A stretch of DNA of 64,000 nucleotides, taken from assembly GCA_902781325.1 (NCBI GenBank), contig CACZJD010000010.1:1-64000 (forward strand), given 5' to 3'. Source of the DNA: an uncultured Lachnospiraceae bacterium. GTDB taxonomy: Bacteria > Bacillota > Clostridia > Lachnospirales > Lachnospiraceae. A model generated the notes under the pieces. The model did no database searches. It was given only the letters and a program-made list of their open reading frames with translations, and was not told the origin of the DNA. A program made the position numbers and the translations under genes. Positions 17,382 to 27,519 of the stretch are shown here, one piece after another; positions within the stretch are counted from its first letter, which is position 1, and each line of letters begins with the position of its first letter.

Positions 17382-18109
17382 AAATCGTTCTCTCCGATCG
17401 CGAGCGTCAGAAAACTGACCTCCTTCGCTCCCGCTTCCAGCAGGGCTCCGGCACATGCGTCGATCGTAGCGCCGGTGGTGTAGATATCATCAATGAGCAT
17501 AATCGACTTTAATCTTACACTATTTCCATATGCATGGAAAGCCTTTTTCAAATTTTTCTGACGCTCCGAAGCGCTCATATTGCGCATCGCCTGCGTGTCT
17601 TTTGACCTCGCCAGAGCGTCTTCCGCAACCGGAATTCCCGATATTTCCGCCAGTTTCCGCGCCAGGATGGCCGCCTGGTTATACCCTCTCTTTCTCATTC
17701 TCTGCGCCGAACAGGGGACCGGCACCAATAACTGCGGGGCATGTCCGCTTCCCAGCTGTGCCAGAAAGCTGTCCAGCGTGCGCGCCATCTCCCGCCCGTA
17801 ATAGTCGGCGTATTCCCTGCGTCCCTCGTATTTGAACCGGTACAGGGAGCCCGAGATGCTCCTGTAGCGGAAGGACGCCGCCCCTTTGTAGTACATATGT
17901 CTGTGCCGTCTGCAGTCGGTGCAGTACTCCTCCTCCGGCTCCACGGGCTTGCCGCACTTGCAGCATGCGCTCATGCCCACCGGCCGGGGAACTTCCGCGC
18001 AGTCCCTGCAGATCAACGCCCCGTATGGCTTAACGGGCCTGTCACAGACCGGGCATCTCCTGGGAAAGAAGAGATCCATCACCGGTGTCGGTGACTCCAA
18101 ATATCTCAT
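17378..18109 (-). CDS. comF: ComF family protein
   Basis: A 243-residue protein with two N-terminal zinc-binding Cys clusters (CPVCDRPV..CRDC, and CCKCGKPV..CTDC) followed by a phosphoribosyltransferase fold, PRPP-type motif MLIDDIYTTGATIDA near residue 205 and RGYNQAAILARKLA. ComF proteins take part in the inner-membrane step of DNA uptake and later processing of single strands. The start at 18109 with GGAGAGGATAC gives a 68-base overlap with recD2. An association with recD2 and RecA-type repair genes is common. Confidence 0.92.
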   Translation of the reverse strand: MRYLESPTPVMDLFFPRRCPVCDRPVKPYGALICRDCAEVPRPVGMSACCKCGKPVEPEEEYCTDCRRHRHMYYKGAASFRYRSISGSLYRFKYEGRREYADYYGREMARTLDSFLAQLGSGHAPQLLVPVPCSAQRMRKRGYNQAAILARKLAEISGIPVAEDALARSKDTQAMRNMSASERQKNLKKAFHAYGNSVRLKSIMLIDDIYTTGATIDACAGALLEAGAKEVSFLTLAIGENDL

Positions 18110-20357
18110 GTATCCTCTCCTTCAGTCCCGTATATCGTCTGTTCTCCCTGACATTGGCCGTCATCGACTCCACTGTCTGCCTGCTCCCCAGGATCATGAC
18201 GCAGTCCCGGGCCCTGGTCACCGCCGTATACAGAAGATTTCTGCTGAACAGTCCCGAAGGCCCGCTGAGCAGCGGCAGGATCACCGCCGGGTACTCCGAT
18301 CCCTGGGATTTGTGCACAGTGACCGCGTAGGCCGGCTCGAGGTCATCGAGCTCGGAGAACGGATACTCCACCAGTTTCTCCTCGTCAAAACATACCGTCA
18401 CGATCTCCGCGTCATTATCTATATTTTGGATGATGCCCGCGTCTCCGTTGAAGACGCCGGTCCCGCTGTCGATCTTGAGGCCGTAATTGCCCCGGATCTC
18501 CCACTCGATCTGGTAATTGTTGCGGGTCTGCATGACTTTGTCTCCCTCGCGGAAGATCACGTCCTGCCTCTGCACCTCCCGCTTGTTCTTCGCGGGCGGA
18601 TTGAGGACGCTCTGCAGCACCTCGTTGAGGCGGTTGACTCCCAAGGGGCCCTTCCGCATGGGTGTCAGCACCTGGATCTCACCGATATCGCAGTGCAGAT
18701 ACCCCGGCAGTTTGTCTCTCATCAGCTCCACTGTGTGCTTGTAGATGACCGGCGCGCTGTCCCTCTCAAGGAAGAAGAAATCGCGGCTCTTATTGCTCAT
18801 TTCCGGCATCTCGCCATTCAGGATCCTGTGGGCGTTGGTCACAATATCGCTTTCCATGGCCTGCCGGAAGATCTTGCGCAGCATGACCGTCCTGAAGACC
18901 CCTGAGGAGATCAGGTCCTGCAGGACCTTGCCGGGCCCTACGCTCGGCAGCTGGTTCACATCTCCCACCAGGATCAGCCTCGTTCCCGGCATGACCGCTT
19001 TGAGGAGCGAGCAGAACAGGTGCATGTCCACCATCGACATCTCGTCGATGATGATGGCATCCGCTTCGAGCGGGTTGTCACTGCCTTTTTCAAAATAGGA
19101 ATAGCTCCCGCTTCGGCGTCCGGCAAAGCCCGGATCCGGCGCGAAGGCGTCGTCTCCCTCTTCAACCACCGCGCGCACGCCCAGAAGGCGGTGGATCGTC
19201 ATTGCCTCACTGCCCGTGGCTTCTGTCATCCTCTTCGCGGCCCGCCCGGTAGGCGCGGCAAGAAGGACCTCCAGGTTCTCCTTTCTCAAATAGCGGATGA
19301 TCGTGTTGATCGTAGTTGTCTTTCCGGTCCCCGGTCCGCCCGAGATGATGAGTATGGCGTGTTCCGCCGCCATGAGAACAGCCTCCCGCTGCAGCTGATC
19401 AAGTTCCAGATTCTCTTCTTTTTCCAGCTCTGCCAGGACTTTCTCCGGGTCCCTTGCTCCGTGGCGGACGGGCTCCGATTCCAGATCCGCCAGCATCCTG
19501 GCGATCTGCTGTTCCTCCCGCCAGGCGGCATTGGAATAGACCTGGACTTCACTGCCCTTCCTGCATATTTTGACCTGGCGCTCCACGACGAGATTGTCAA
19601 GCTGCAGGCCGATCAGTTCATCCGGCACCTTCAAGAGCTCCGCCGCCCTGCTCAGCAGGATCTCCCTGGGCAGGTAGCTGCTGCCCTCAGACAGCGTAAC
19701 GGACAGTGTGTACAGGATCCCGCTGCGGATCCGGAACTCGGACTGCGTGCTGATCCCGACTCTGCCCGCGATCTCATCCGCTGTGGCAAAGCCGATGCCG
19801 TAGATATCCTCCGCCAGCTGGTAGGGGTTCTGCCTGAGCACCTCGTACATTCTCGCGCCGTAGGTCTTCCAGATCTTGAGGGCCACCCGGTTGGTCACTC
19901 CGTACTGCTGCAGGAACAGCATCGCGTCCCTGAGTTCTCTCTTCTCCGCCATGTAAGCGGCGATCTCTCTCGCCTTCCGCTCGCTGATCCCCTTGATCTC
20001 GGCGAGGCGCTCCGGCTCCTCGTCCATAACCCGCAGAGTGTCATCGCCGAATTTCTTCACGATCCTTGCCGCCAGCGCCTGGCCGATGCCCTTTACCGCT
20101 CCCGAGGCCAGATACCGCAGCATAGCCTGGGAGTTCTCCGGAGGAATCACCCGATAGATGTCCACTTTGAACTGCTCGCCGTACACAGCGTGCTGCACCT
20201 TCTCGCCCGACACGATGCAGCTCTCGCCCTCGCTGATGGCCGGCGGAAAGCCGGTGCAGGTCACAAGGCCGTCCTCGCACTGCACCTCGAACACGGTATA
20301 TGTATTCTCTTCATTTCTGTAGATGATGTGCTCTACATATCCCTTTAATTCTTCCAT
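18042..20357 (-). CDS. recD2: RecD2-type ATP-dependent DNA helicase
   Basis: A 771-residue 5'-3' helicase of superfamily 1B without RecBC partners. The N-terminal domain (1-150) precedes helix-hairpin-helix segments (LASGAVKGIGQALAARIVKK, LAEIKGISERKAREIA). Walker A GGPGTGKTTT is near residue 342, followed by APTGRAAKRM, the Walker B IIDEMSMVD, GDVNQLPSVGPG and the C-terminal AVTVHKSQGSEYPAVI and LYTAVTRARD. RecD2 is involved in fork maintenance and mismatch or recombination repair in Firmicutes. It follows uvrA by 64 bases. Confidence 0.95.
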   Translation of the reverse strand: MEELKGYVEHIIYRNEENTYTVFEVQCEDGLVTCTGFPPAISEGESCIVSGEKVQHAVYGEQFKVDIYRVIPPENSQAMLRYLASGAVKGIGQALAARIVKKFGDDTLRVMDEEPERLAEIKGISERKAREIAAYMAEKRELRDAMLFLQQYGVTNRVALKIWKTYGARMYEVLRQNPYQLAEDIYGIGFATADEIAGRVGISTQSEFRIRSGILYTLSVTLSEGSSYLPREILLSRAAELLKVPDELIGLQLDNLVVERQVKICRKGSEVQVYSNAAWREEQQIARMLADLESEPVRHGARDPEKVLAELEKEENLELDQLQREAVLMAAEHAILIISGGPGTGKTTTINTIIRYLRKENLEVLLAAPTGRAAKRMTEATGSEAMTIHRLLGVRAVVEEGDDAFAPDPGFAGRRSGSYSYFEKGSDNPLEADAIIIDEMSMVDMHLFCSLLKAVMPGTRLILVGDVNQLPSVGPGKVLQDLISSGVFRTVMLRKIFRQAMESDIVTNAHRILNGEMPEMSNKSRDFFFLERDSAPVIYKHTVELMRDKLPGYLHCDIGEIQVLTPMRKGPLGVNRLNEVLQSVLNPPAKNKREVQRQDVIFREGDKVMQTRNNYQIEWEIRGNYGLKIDSGTGVFNGDAGIIQNIDNDAEIVTVCFDEEKLVEYPFSELDDLEPAYAVTVHKSQGSEYPAVILPLLSGPSGLFSRNLLYTAVTRARDCVMILGSRQTVESMTANVRENRRYTGLKERIHEIFGVTDTGDGSLLSQEMPGL

Positions 20358-20421
20358 TCCGCCGCTTGTTTCCTCATCCGGCCTTACCTCGGCCGGTCCC
20401 TCAGGCGCCTTACGCAGGCTC

Positions 20422-23316
20422 TTACCTGTCTCTCCGCGCCCTGTCTCTCTCCAGCATCTTATTCACATAATATCCCGTGTAGGAGGAGTGCACCTTGGCC
20501 ACTTCCTCCGGCGTTCCCGTGGCAACCACCGTGCCGCCTCCGTCTCCGCCCTCGGGTCCCATGTCGATGATGTAGTCCGCCGTCTTGATCACATCCAGGT
20601 TGTGCTCGATGACGACCACCGTGTTGCCCCCCTCCACCAGCTGGTGAAGGATCACATTGAGCTTGGCGACGTCTTCGAAATGAAGTCCCGTCGTCGGCTC
20701 GTCCAAAATATAGATCGTCTTGCCGGTGCTCTTCCTGGACAGCTCCGTCGCGAGCTTGATCCTCTGCGCCTCGCCTCCCGACAGCTCTGTGGAGGGCTGT
20801 CCAAGCTTCACGTAGCCGAGTCCCACATCGTAGAGCGTCTGGATCTTGCGCCTTATGGAGGGCACATTCTCGAAGAAAGTGACGGCTTCCTCGACGGTCA
20901 TATCCAATACGTCGTAAATATTCTTGCCCTTGTAGCGCACTTCCAGCGTTTCGCGGTTGTAGCGCTTGCCGTGGCAGACCTCGCAGGGCACGTAGACATC
21001 CGGCAGGAAGTGCATCTCGATCTTGAGAATGCCGTCTCCTCCGCAGGCCTCGCATCTGCCGCCCTTGACGTTAAAAGAGAATCTTCCCTTGCTGTAACCC
21101 TTCGCCTTGGCGTCCGGAGTGCCCGCGAACAGCGCGCGGATCATGTCAAAGACGCCCGTATAGGTCGCCGGGTTGGACCTGGGGGTCCTTCCGATCGGGG
21201 ACTGGTCGATGGCGATGACCTTGTCCAGGTTCTCGAGCCCGTCGATCCCGTCATGCTCTCCCGCGATAGTCCTGGCCCTGTTCAAAGTTTTGGCCAGGTG
21301 TTTGTAAAGGATCTCGTTTACCAATGAGCTCTTGCCCGAGCCCGAAACGCCGGTTACTACCGTCATGACCCCCAGCGGGATCTCCACATCGATATTCTTG
21401 AGATTGTTGACGCGCGCGCCGCGCACCTTGATCCATCCGGAGGGCTCTCTGCGGTCTTCCGGTACCGGAATGGCCTTCTTCCCGCTCAGGTACTGCCCCG
21501 TGATGGACTCCGGAACCGCCATGATCTCCTCCGCGGTGCCCTGCGCCACTACTTTGCCGCCGTGGGAGCCCGCGCCAGGCCCGATGTCTACGATGTAGTC
21601 CGCCGCCAGCATTGTGTCTTCGTCGTGTTCCACCACAATGACCGTATTCCACAGATCTCTCAGGTTCTTGAGGGTCCGCAGGAGCTTGTCGTTGTCTCTC
21701 TGGTGAAGGCCGATGCTCGGCTCGTCCAAAATATAGCACACCCCGACCAGTCCCGAGCCGATCTGCGTCGCCAGCCTGATTCTCTGGGCCTCTCCGCCGG
21801 ACAGCGTCGCTGTCGCTCTCGCCAGTGTCAGGTAGTCCAGCCCCACGTCGATCAAAAAGCCCACTCTGGCCTTGATCTCCTTGAGGACCTGGTGGCCGAT
21901 CTTCTGCTGGGTGGATGTCAGTTCCAGATTGTCCAGAAAATCCTGCAGCGTCCTGATGGACATGCAGGTGAGGTCATAGATATCGATGCCGCCGACTGTG
22001 ACCGCCAGGGATTCCTTGCGAAGGCGCTTTCCGCCGCAGGTCCCGCAGGGCGTAATGCGCATGAAGGACTCATATTCTGCCTTCATAGTATCGGAGCCCG
22101 TCTCGCGGTAGCGCTGCTCCGTGTTGCGGATCAGTCCGTCGAAAGTTACGGGATAAACGCCCTTTCCCCTCTGTCCCTCGTAGTAGACGTCGACACTCTG
22201 GTCCGTGCCGTACATCAGCATCTTCTTGACTTCGGGCTTAAGGTCTTTATACGGCGTATCCATACTGAAGCCGAACTTCTCCGACAGGGCCAGCAGGATC
22301 GCGTTGGCGAAGCTCCCCTTGTTCATGCAGGACTGCCATCCGAGCACGGCGATCGCGCCCTCATTGATGGACCTGGTCTCATCGGGGACGATCAGTTCCG
22401 GGGCAAATTCCATCCTGTAGCCGAGGCCCGCGCAGTTCGGGCAGGCGCCGAAAGGATTGTTGAAGGAGAAGCTCCTGGGCTCGATCTCCGGCACACTGAT
22501 ACCGCAGTCCGGGCAGGCAAAACTCTGGGAGAACTGCATCAGCTCTCCGTCCACGACGTCCACCTGCAGAAGGCCGTCCGCCAGCTGCAGCGCGTTCTCC
22601 ACAGAATCCGTCAGTCTCCTCTCAATGCCTTCCTTCACCACAAGGCGGTCGACGATCACCTCGATATTGTGCTTGATATTCTTCTCCAGTTTAATGTCCT
22701 CGGACACGTCGTAGAGATTGCCGTCGATGCGCAGGCGCACATAACCGGCCTTTCTCGCCCGGTCGATGACCTTCTGGTGCTCGCCCTTCCTGCCGCGGAC
22801 CACCGGCGCGAGAATCTGGATCCTTGTGCGCTCGGGCAGTTCCATGATTCGGTCCACCATCTGGTCCACTGTCTGCCTCGCGATCTCCCTGCCGCAGTTC
22901 GGGCAGTGGGGAATGCCGATCCTGGCATACAGAAGGCGGAAATAGTCATAGATCTCCGTCACAGTGCCCACCGTAGACCTGGGGTTTCTGTTGGTCGACT
23001 TCTGGTCTATGGAGATCGCGGGGGACAATCCCTCGATCTTCTCCACATCCGGCTTCTCCATCTGTCCCAGGAACTGCCTCGCATAGGAGGACAGGGACTC
23101 CATATATCTTCTCTGCCCCTCGGCATAGATCGTGTCAAAAGCCAGCGACGACTTGCCCGATCCCGACAGTCCGGTCAGTACCACCAGCTCATTGCGCGGG
23201 ATCTCCAGCGTCAGGTTCTTGAGATTGTGCTCATTGGCGCCTCTGATGCGGATGCAGTCTTCCTTATTGATGATGCTCCGTCTGCGGGCATCGCGCTCTC
23301 TCTGGATCCCGGCCAT
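20422..23316 (-). CDS. uvrA: Excinuclease ABC subunit A
   Basis: A 964-residue ABC-type damage sensor of nucleotide excision repair. It has two Walker A motifs (GLSGSGKSS near residue 40; GVSGSGKSS near 660), two ABC signatures (LSGGEAQR) and zinc modules (CPNCGREI.., [32 protein letters not shown]). The start at 23316 is preferred: GAGGGAG lies five bases upstream and the N-terminus then matches UvrA length. The open frame continues upstream to 23448 through a tandem-repeat leader with no good ribosome site. uvrB lies directly upstream; both should respond to the LexA box at 25674. Confidence 0.95.
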   Translation of the reverse strand: MAGIQRERDARRRSIINKEDCIRIRGANEHNLKNLTLEIPRNELVVLTGLSGSGKSSLAFDTIYAEGQRRYMESLSSYARQFLGQMEKPDVEKIEGLSPAISIDQKSTNRNPRSTVGTVTEIYDYFRLLYARIGIPHCPNCGREIARQTVDQMVDRIMELPERTRIQILAPVVRGRKGEHQKVIDRARKAGYVRLRIDGNLYDVSEDIKLEKNIKHNIEVIVDRLVVKEGIERRLTDSVENALQLADGLLQVDVVDGELMQFSQSFACPDCGISVPEIEPRSFSFNNPFGACPNCAGLGYRMEFAPELIVPDETRSINEGAIAVLGWQSCMNKGSFANAILLALSEKFGFSMDTPYKDLKPEVKKMLMYGTDQSVDVYYEGQRGKGVYPVTFDGLIRNTEQRYRETGSDTMKAEYESFMRITPCGTCGGKRLRKESLAVTVGGIDIYDLTCMSIRTLQDFLDNLELTSTQQKIGHQVLKEIKARVGFLIDVGLDYLTLARATATLSGGEAQRIRLATQIGSGLVGVCYILDEPSIGLHQRDNDKLLRTLKNLRDLWNTVIVVEHDEDTMLAADYIVDIGPGAGSHGGKVVAQGTAEEIMAVPESITGQYLSGKKAIPVPEDRREPSGWIKVRGARVNNLKNIDVEIPLGVMTVVTGVSGSGKSSLVNEILYKHLAKTLNRARTIAGEHDGIDGLENLDKVIAIDQSPIGRTPRSNPATYTGVFDMIRALFAGTPDAKAKGYSKGRFSFNVKGGRCEACGGDGILKIEMHFLPDVYVPCEVCHGKRYNRETLEVRYKGKNIYDVLDMTVEEAVTFFENVPSIRRKIQTLYDVGLGYVKLGQPSTELSGGEAQRIKLATELSRKSTGKTIYILDEPTTGLHFEDVAKLNVILHQLVEGGNTVVVIEHNLDVIKTADYIIDMGPEGGDGGGTVVATGTPEEVAKVHSSYTGYYVNKMLERDRARRDR

Positions 23317-23410
23317 TCTCTCTCCCTCTTCGAGGGCGGGCCAGTAATCCGGTTTCTTCATCTTCACAGCCATGCGTTTACTATCCGTTTCTATGGTAAA
23401 TTGATCAATA

Positions 23411-23467
23411 TTTTGACAAACCGGTTTGTTCCGGCTCATTTCTGACATACCGGTCTGTTCCGGCTCA
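23411..23467 (-). repeat. 29-bp tandem duplication after the uvrB stop
   Basis: Two copies of a 28-base sequence, TTTTGACAAACCGGTTTGTT.. at 23411 and TTCTGACATACCGGTCTGTT.. at 23440, period 29, with four differences; the last bases repeat once more at 23458-23472. Each copy contains the palindromic element ACCGG..CCGG. They lie between uvrB and uvrA. Confidence 0.88.
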
Positions 23468-23482
23468 TTTCCGGCAAGCGGG

Positions 23483-25477
23483 TCACTTGCCTCCGGTCAG
23501 CTCCAGCTCATGCTTCTTGAGTTCCAGCATCTGGTCACGCAGCTCTGCCGCCGCCTCGAAATTGAGGTCCGCCGCCGCTCTGCGCATCTTCTTCTCGACT
23601 TCCGCGATCAGCTTCCTCAATTCGCCCAGGTTCATGGACTCCGGGTCCTTCTCGAAGCGGGCCTGCTCCTTCGTGATCTCCTTGGAGATCGAGATCAGGT
23701 CGCGCACCGCCTTTCGGATCGTCTGCGGCGTGATGCCGTGCTCCTCGTTGTACTTCATCTGCACTTTCCTGCGTCGCTCGGTCTCGTCGATCGCCTTGCG
23801 CATGGAATCCGTCATATTGTCGGCATACATGACCACATGGCCGTCCGCGTTTCTCGCCGCGCGCCCGATGGTCTGCACCAGCGAGGTCTCGGACCTCAGG
23901 AATCCTTCCTTGTCCGCGTCCAGTATCGCCACCAGCGCGATCTCCGGGATATCCAGACCCTCTCTGAGCAGGTTGATGCCCACCAGCACGTCGAATACGT
24001 CCAGTCTCATGTCCCTGATGATCTGGGAGCGCTCCAGCGTGTCAATGTCCGAGTGCAGGTACTTGACGCGGATGCCCGCGCCCGCCAGATAGTCGGTCAG
24101 GTCCTCCGCCATCTTCTTGGTCAAAGTAGTGACCAGCACCTTGTTCCCGTCCTTCACGGTCTTCCTGATCTCTCCGATCAGGTCGTCGATCTGCCCGTGC
24201 ACCGGCCTCACATCGATCTTGGGATCCAGAAGTCCCGTCGGCCGGATGATCTGCTCGGTCCTCATCAGCTCGTGCGCCTCCTCATAAGGGCCCGGCGTCG
24301 CGCTCACGAACATCATCTGGTCGATGTGCCCCTCGAACTCCTCAAAGTTGAGCGGCCTGTTGTCCAGCGCCGACGGCAGGCGGAAGCCGTACTCCACCAG
24401 CGTCTCCTTCCTGGACCGGTCGCCGTGGTACATCGCGCCGATCTGGGGGATCGTCATGTGGGACTCATCCACGATGATCAGCAGGTCCTCCGGGAAGAAG
24501 TCCATCAGCGTCAGCGGCGGCTCCCCCGGCTTGCCAAAATTCAGATGCCTCGAATAGTTCTCGATCCCGCTGCAGAATCCCGTCTCTCTCATCATCTCGA
24601 CGTCAAAGTTTGTTCTCTCGGAGATCCTCTGCGCCTCGATGAGCTTGTCCTGAGACTTAAAATACTTCACCTGCTCCCGCATCTCGGCCTCGATATTCTC
24701 GCAGGCCCTGTTGATCTTCTCCTGGGGCACCACATAATGGGAGGCCGGCCAGATCATCACATGGTTCAGGCTCGCGTGCACTCTTCCCGTCAGCTGCTCC
24801 ACCTCACAGATCCTGTCGATCTCATCTCCGAACCACTCGACCCGGATCAGATACTCGCCGCCCTGAGCCGGATAGATCTCCACCGTGTCCCCTCTGACCC
24901 TGAAATTGCAGCGCTCCAGAGACAGATCATTCCTTGTATACTGGATTGCAATAAGATCCCTGATCACCTCGTCCCGGTCCTTCTCCATCCCGGGCCGCAG
25001 GGAGATCGACATTCCCTTGAACTCATCCGGACTTCCCAGTCCGTAAATACAGGACACACTGGCCACGACCACAACATCCCGCCTCTCCGCCAGCGATGCC
25101 GTCGCCGACAGCCTCAGCTTGTCGATCTCATCGTTGATCATAGAATCCTTGGCAATATAAGTATCGCTGGAAGGTATATAAGCCTCCGGCTGATAATAAT
25201 CATAATAAGAGACAAAATACTCCACGGCGTTTTCCGGAAAGAATTCCTTCATTTCACCGTAGAGCTGTCCGGCAAGCGTCTTGTTATGCGAGATGATCAA
25301 TGTCGGCCTGTTCAGGGCCTGGATCACATTGGCCATCGTAAATGTCTTGCCGGATCCGGTCACGCCCAGCAGGGTCTGGAACTGATTTCCTTCCTTAAAC
25401 CCCTTCACCAGGTCCTCAATAGCCTGCGGCTGATCGCCCGTAGGCTGATATTCAGAATGCAGTACGAAATGATCCAT
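23483..25477 (-). CDS. uvrB: Excinuclease ABC subunit B
   Basis: A 664-residue helicase-like protein that verifies damage delivered by UvrA and recruits UvrC. Walker [10 protein letters not shown] is near residue 40, the beta-hairpin segment [12 protein letters not shown] near 90, DESH-type Walker [11 protein letters not shown] near 340, then the helicase C domain ([23 protein letters not shown]) and a C-terminal UVR domain ([18 protein letters not shown]) that binds UvrC. ATG at 25477 has AAAGGA ten bases upstream. A perfect LexA box lies 197 bases upstream. Confidence 0.97.
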   Translation of the reverse strand: MDHFVLHSEYQPTGDQPQAIEDLVKGFKEGNQFQTLLGVTGSGKTFTMANVIQALNRPTLIISHNKTLAGQLYGEMKEFFPENAVEYFVSYYDYYQPEAYIPSSDTYIAKDSMINDEIDKLRLSATASLAERRDVVVVASVSCIYGLGSPDEFKGMSISLRPGMEKDRDEVIRDLIAIQYTRNDLSLERCNFRVRGDTVEIYPAQGGEYLIRVEWFGDEIDRICEVEQLTGRVHASLNHVMIWPASHYVVPQEKINRACENIEAEMREQVKYFKSQDKLIEAQRISERTNFDVEMMRETGFCSGIENYSRHLNFGKPGEPPLTLMDFFPEDLLIIVDESHMTIPQIGAMYHGDRSRKETLVEYGFRLPSALDNRPLNFEEFEGHIDQMMFVSATPGPYEEAHELMRTEQIIRPTGLLDPKIDVRPVHGQIDDLIGEIRKTVKDGNKVLVTTLTKKMAEDLTDYLAGAGIRVKYLHSDIDTLERSQIIRDMRLDVFDVLVGINLLREGLDIPEIALVAILDADKEGFLRSETSLVQTIGRAARNADGHVVMYADNMTDSMRKAIDETERRRKVQMKYNEEHGITPQTIRKAVRDLISISKEITKEQARFEKDPESMNLGELRKLIAEVEKKMRRAAADLNFEAAAELRDQMLELKKHELELTGGK

Positions 25478-25673
25478 GGAAATAGGGTCCTTTCACTGGA
25501 TTTCACTGGTTTTCAGTAGCATTTCTCTGGCCGGCGGCCTGTTTTGTGCCAGTCAGGCTACACTACTACTTGTTTCATGCCTCATGCTGCTCACTCTTTT
25601 TCATTTCGATGAGTCTGATGAGGCTATTAATGAAGTATATCACATGATTTTTATAAAGAACAGATGATTTTTA

Positions 25674-25685
25674 GAACGAATGTTC
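25674..25685 (-). promoter_or_regulatory. LexA (SOS) box upstream of uvrB
   Basis: GAACGAATGTTC fits the Gram-positive LexA/DinR core GAAC-RNRY-GTTC exactly and extends by one more symmetrical base on each side (A..T). A minus-strand TATACT sits downstream near 25637-25642 with a weak -35. SOS control of uvrBA is well known in Firmicutes. Confidence 0.8.
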
Positions 25686-25774
25686 TTGATTTGTTTGTGG
25701 TTTTTGGTCCCTTTGGGTTCCCGGATAGCTTCGGATAGCTTCGGTTGATTCGCCGATTGAGTGCTGGTCGACTG

Positions 25775-25900
25775 CAGACGTTTTGACGCCGTTTTAGCAT
25801 TCAGAACGGCGCCGGATCGGCGCCAGGCACACATTTCTTACTTCACAGACGTTTTGACGCCGTTTTAGCACTCAGAACGGCGCCGAATCGGCGTCAGGCT
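25775..25900. repeat. Two 55-bp GC-rich palindromic repeats
   Basis: Copies at 25775-25829 and 25846-25900 (offset 71) begin CAGACGTTTTGACGCCG and differ at only a few positions. Each can fold as two alternative hairpins, GACGCCGTT/AACGGCGCC or GGCGCC/GGCGCC. They lie in the 485-base gap between the zinc-ribbon gene and uvrB, which also holds a tandem TCGGATAGCT word at 25722-25741, the LexA box and a terminator. Confidence 0.85.
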
Positions 25901-25910
25901 AAAAAACAAC

Positions 25911-25949
25911 AAAAAAGCTGTGGCACAACACACAGTTCATGTCACAGCC
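25911..25949 (-). terminator. Terminator after the membrane zinc-ribbon gene
   Basis: Minus-strand stem GGCTGTG / CACAGCT with an internal CAT/GTG extension, followed by six U and a second U-rich stretch. Confidence 0.75.
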
Positions 25950-25962
25950 ATTGCAAATTTAA

Positions 25963-27423
25963 TTATCTTCTCGGCCCTCCAGGCTGCCCATGTCCACCAG
26001 GCTGCCCATGTCCACCGGGCTGCCCATGTCCACCAGGCCTGCCAGGCCCGCCAGCCCCGCCGGAACCGGACCCTCCGGAATTCTGCACCTGCCTTCTCGT
26101 CTCGGTGGTGCGCACAAAGCGGTCGTCGTGCCGCGTAAGCTGCAGGGCCCCGCCTTCAGAGATGTAGGCGCCGGCCGAGTGGCTCTTGGCAACCGGTTTC
26201 ATGCTGCTGTTCATGACCGCGCCGGTGATGGCCGCCACAATGAAAGCAACTGCACCGCTGATCAGGAGGCTGTCGCCCTGCTGTTTGAGGATCAGGAAAT
26301 GCATGAGCGCAAAAACAGCTGCGAATACACCCACAACCCAGGCAGCAAGCTTAGGTTTCGATACCGGCAGGTCGCCGATCATCTTGCCGCTCTGGCCGTT
26401 CATGGCGAAGAGGTATGTTTTGCCCTCCCAGTTGGAACTCAGGAGCCATACCGGGAGCATTCCGTATTCCGCCTTGCCGGGCTTGATCTTCTCGCTCTGC
26501 TGGCGGACATTGACGCTGTCGTAGTTTTTGACAGAGCCCTGGAGCGCGGTGCGGAAAGAACCTACTGCTCTGTCGTCTGCGCGTTTGCGGCTTTCTTCCT
26601 TGCTGACGTCGTACTTGTTGGCCAGGTAGCCGGGCATGTATTCCATGCCGAAGGGCCGCATCTCCTTGTAATTGAAGGGCTCGATGGAGTCCATCAGGTC
26701 GTCGGGCATCTTTGTGGAGGCGTCGACAGGAATCTTGCTGAAGCTCATTGTGCCTTCCCTGTACACGTCATAGTGTTCCTGCCGGACGATCTCTTCATTG
26801 CCCGCGCGGCGCCGGTCTTCTTTGACGGCCTCATACTGCGCGCGGCCCTCCACTACGCCGGAGAACATCCAGAAGGGCACATAAACGCCCTTGATCTCCT
26901 CGATGTGGTTGTCAGACTCGAAGGATTTGGGAAGAAGAAGTCTTCCTTTGTAGTATTCCTTGAAGGAGCTGACTGCCTGCTTCTTGTCCACTTTGAAGGG
27001 AATCACATAGTCAGGGCGGTCCACGCCCGCGAACTTTCCGGGAATGACCGAGGGATTCCCGCAGTAAGGGCATTTCGTCGCCGCTGTCGTCTCGTCGCAG
27101 ATGAGTTCCGCGCCGCAGGTCGTGCAGTTGTAAGCGCGCATGTGAGCCGCGTCACTCCCCCAGCCGGAAGCCTCGGAAGCACCGGAAGCCCCGGAGGCAC
27201 CAAAAGCCGCCGCTGTCGCTGACGCCTCTGCCTCGTCCGCCTTCTTCTGTGCCGCCGCGTCCGCAGCCGCTGCGCTCTTATTCTTGTCCGCGTAGAGCGC
27301 TTCGATCTCCTGTGTGGTATAAGTGGTGCCGCAGTAATCGCATTTCAGCTTTCCTATTTTCCCGTCAAAACTCAGAGGCCCTGTACAGGCCGGGCACTGG
27401 TAAACTGTGATCTTCTCTGCCAT
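25963..27423 (-). CDS. Membrane protein with TFIIB-type zinc ribbons, YdjG-like
   Basis: A 486-residue protein. N-terminal zinc ribbons are CPACTGPL..CDYCGTTY (residues about 10-32) and CTTCGAEL..CPYCGNPS (near 100-120), separated by an Ala/Ser/Gly-rich linker. A conserved central region (140-360) precedes two adjacent membrane helices (about 372-412, LAAWVVGVFAAVFALMHFLI and the next). The C-terminus is a Gly/Pro/His/Gln tail with four GQPGGH-type repeats encoded by 18-bp DNA repeats at about 25979-26040. The architecture resembles B. subtilis YdjG, a membrane partner of the PspA homologue YdjF. The start at 27423 has GGAGG at proper spacing, unlike the ATG two codons upstream. The SPFH protein gene lies just upstream. 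Confidence 0.8.
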   Translation of the reverse strand: MAEKITVYQCPACTGPLSFDGKIGKLKCDYCGTTYTTQEIEALYADKNKSAAAADAAAQKKADEAEASATAAAFGASGASGASEASGWGSDAAHMRAYNCTTCGAELICDETTAATKCPYCGNPSVIPGKFAGVDRPDYVIPFKVDKKQAVSSFKEYYKGRLLLPKSFESDNHIEEIKGVYVPFWMFSGVVEGRAQYEAVKEDRRRAGNEEIVRQEHYDVYREGTMSFSKIPVDASTKMPDDLMDSIEPFNYKEMRPFGMEYMPGYLANKYDVSKEESRKRADDRAVGSFRTALQGSVKNYDSVNVRQQSEKIKPGKAEYGMLPVWLLSSNWEGKTYLFAMNGQSGKMIGDLPVSKPKLAAWVVGVFAAVFALMHFLILKQQGDSLLISGAVAFIVAAITGAVMNSSMKPVAKSHSAGAYISEGGALQLTRHDDRFVRTTETRRQVQNSGGSGSGGAGGPGRPGGHGQPGGHGQPGGHGQPGGPRR

Positions 27424-27519
27424 GTTCATCCTCCATTCCGCTCAAACATCAAAGAAGGGCGCACAACATCCGCTGCACGCCCGCCGTAAATATCAGTTCT
27501 TCAGATCGGAGAAATCTGC

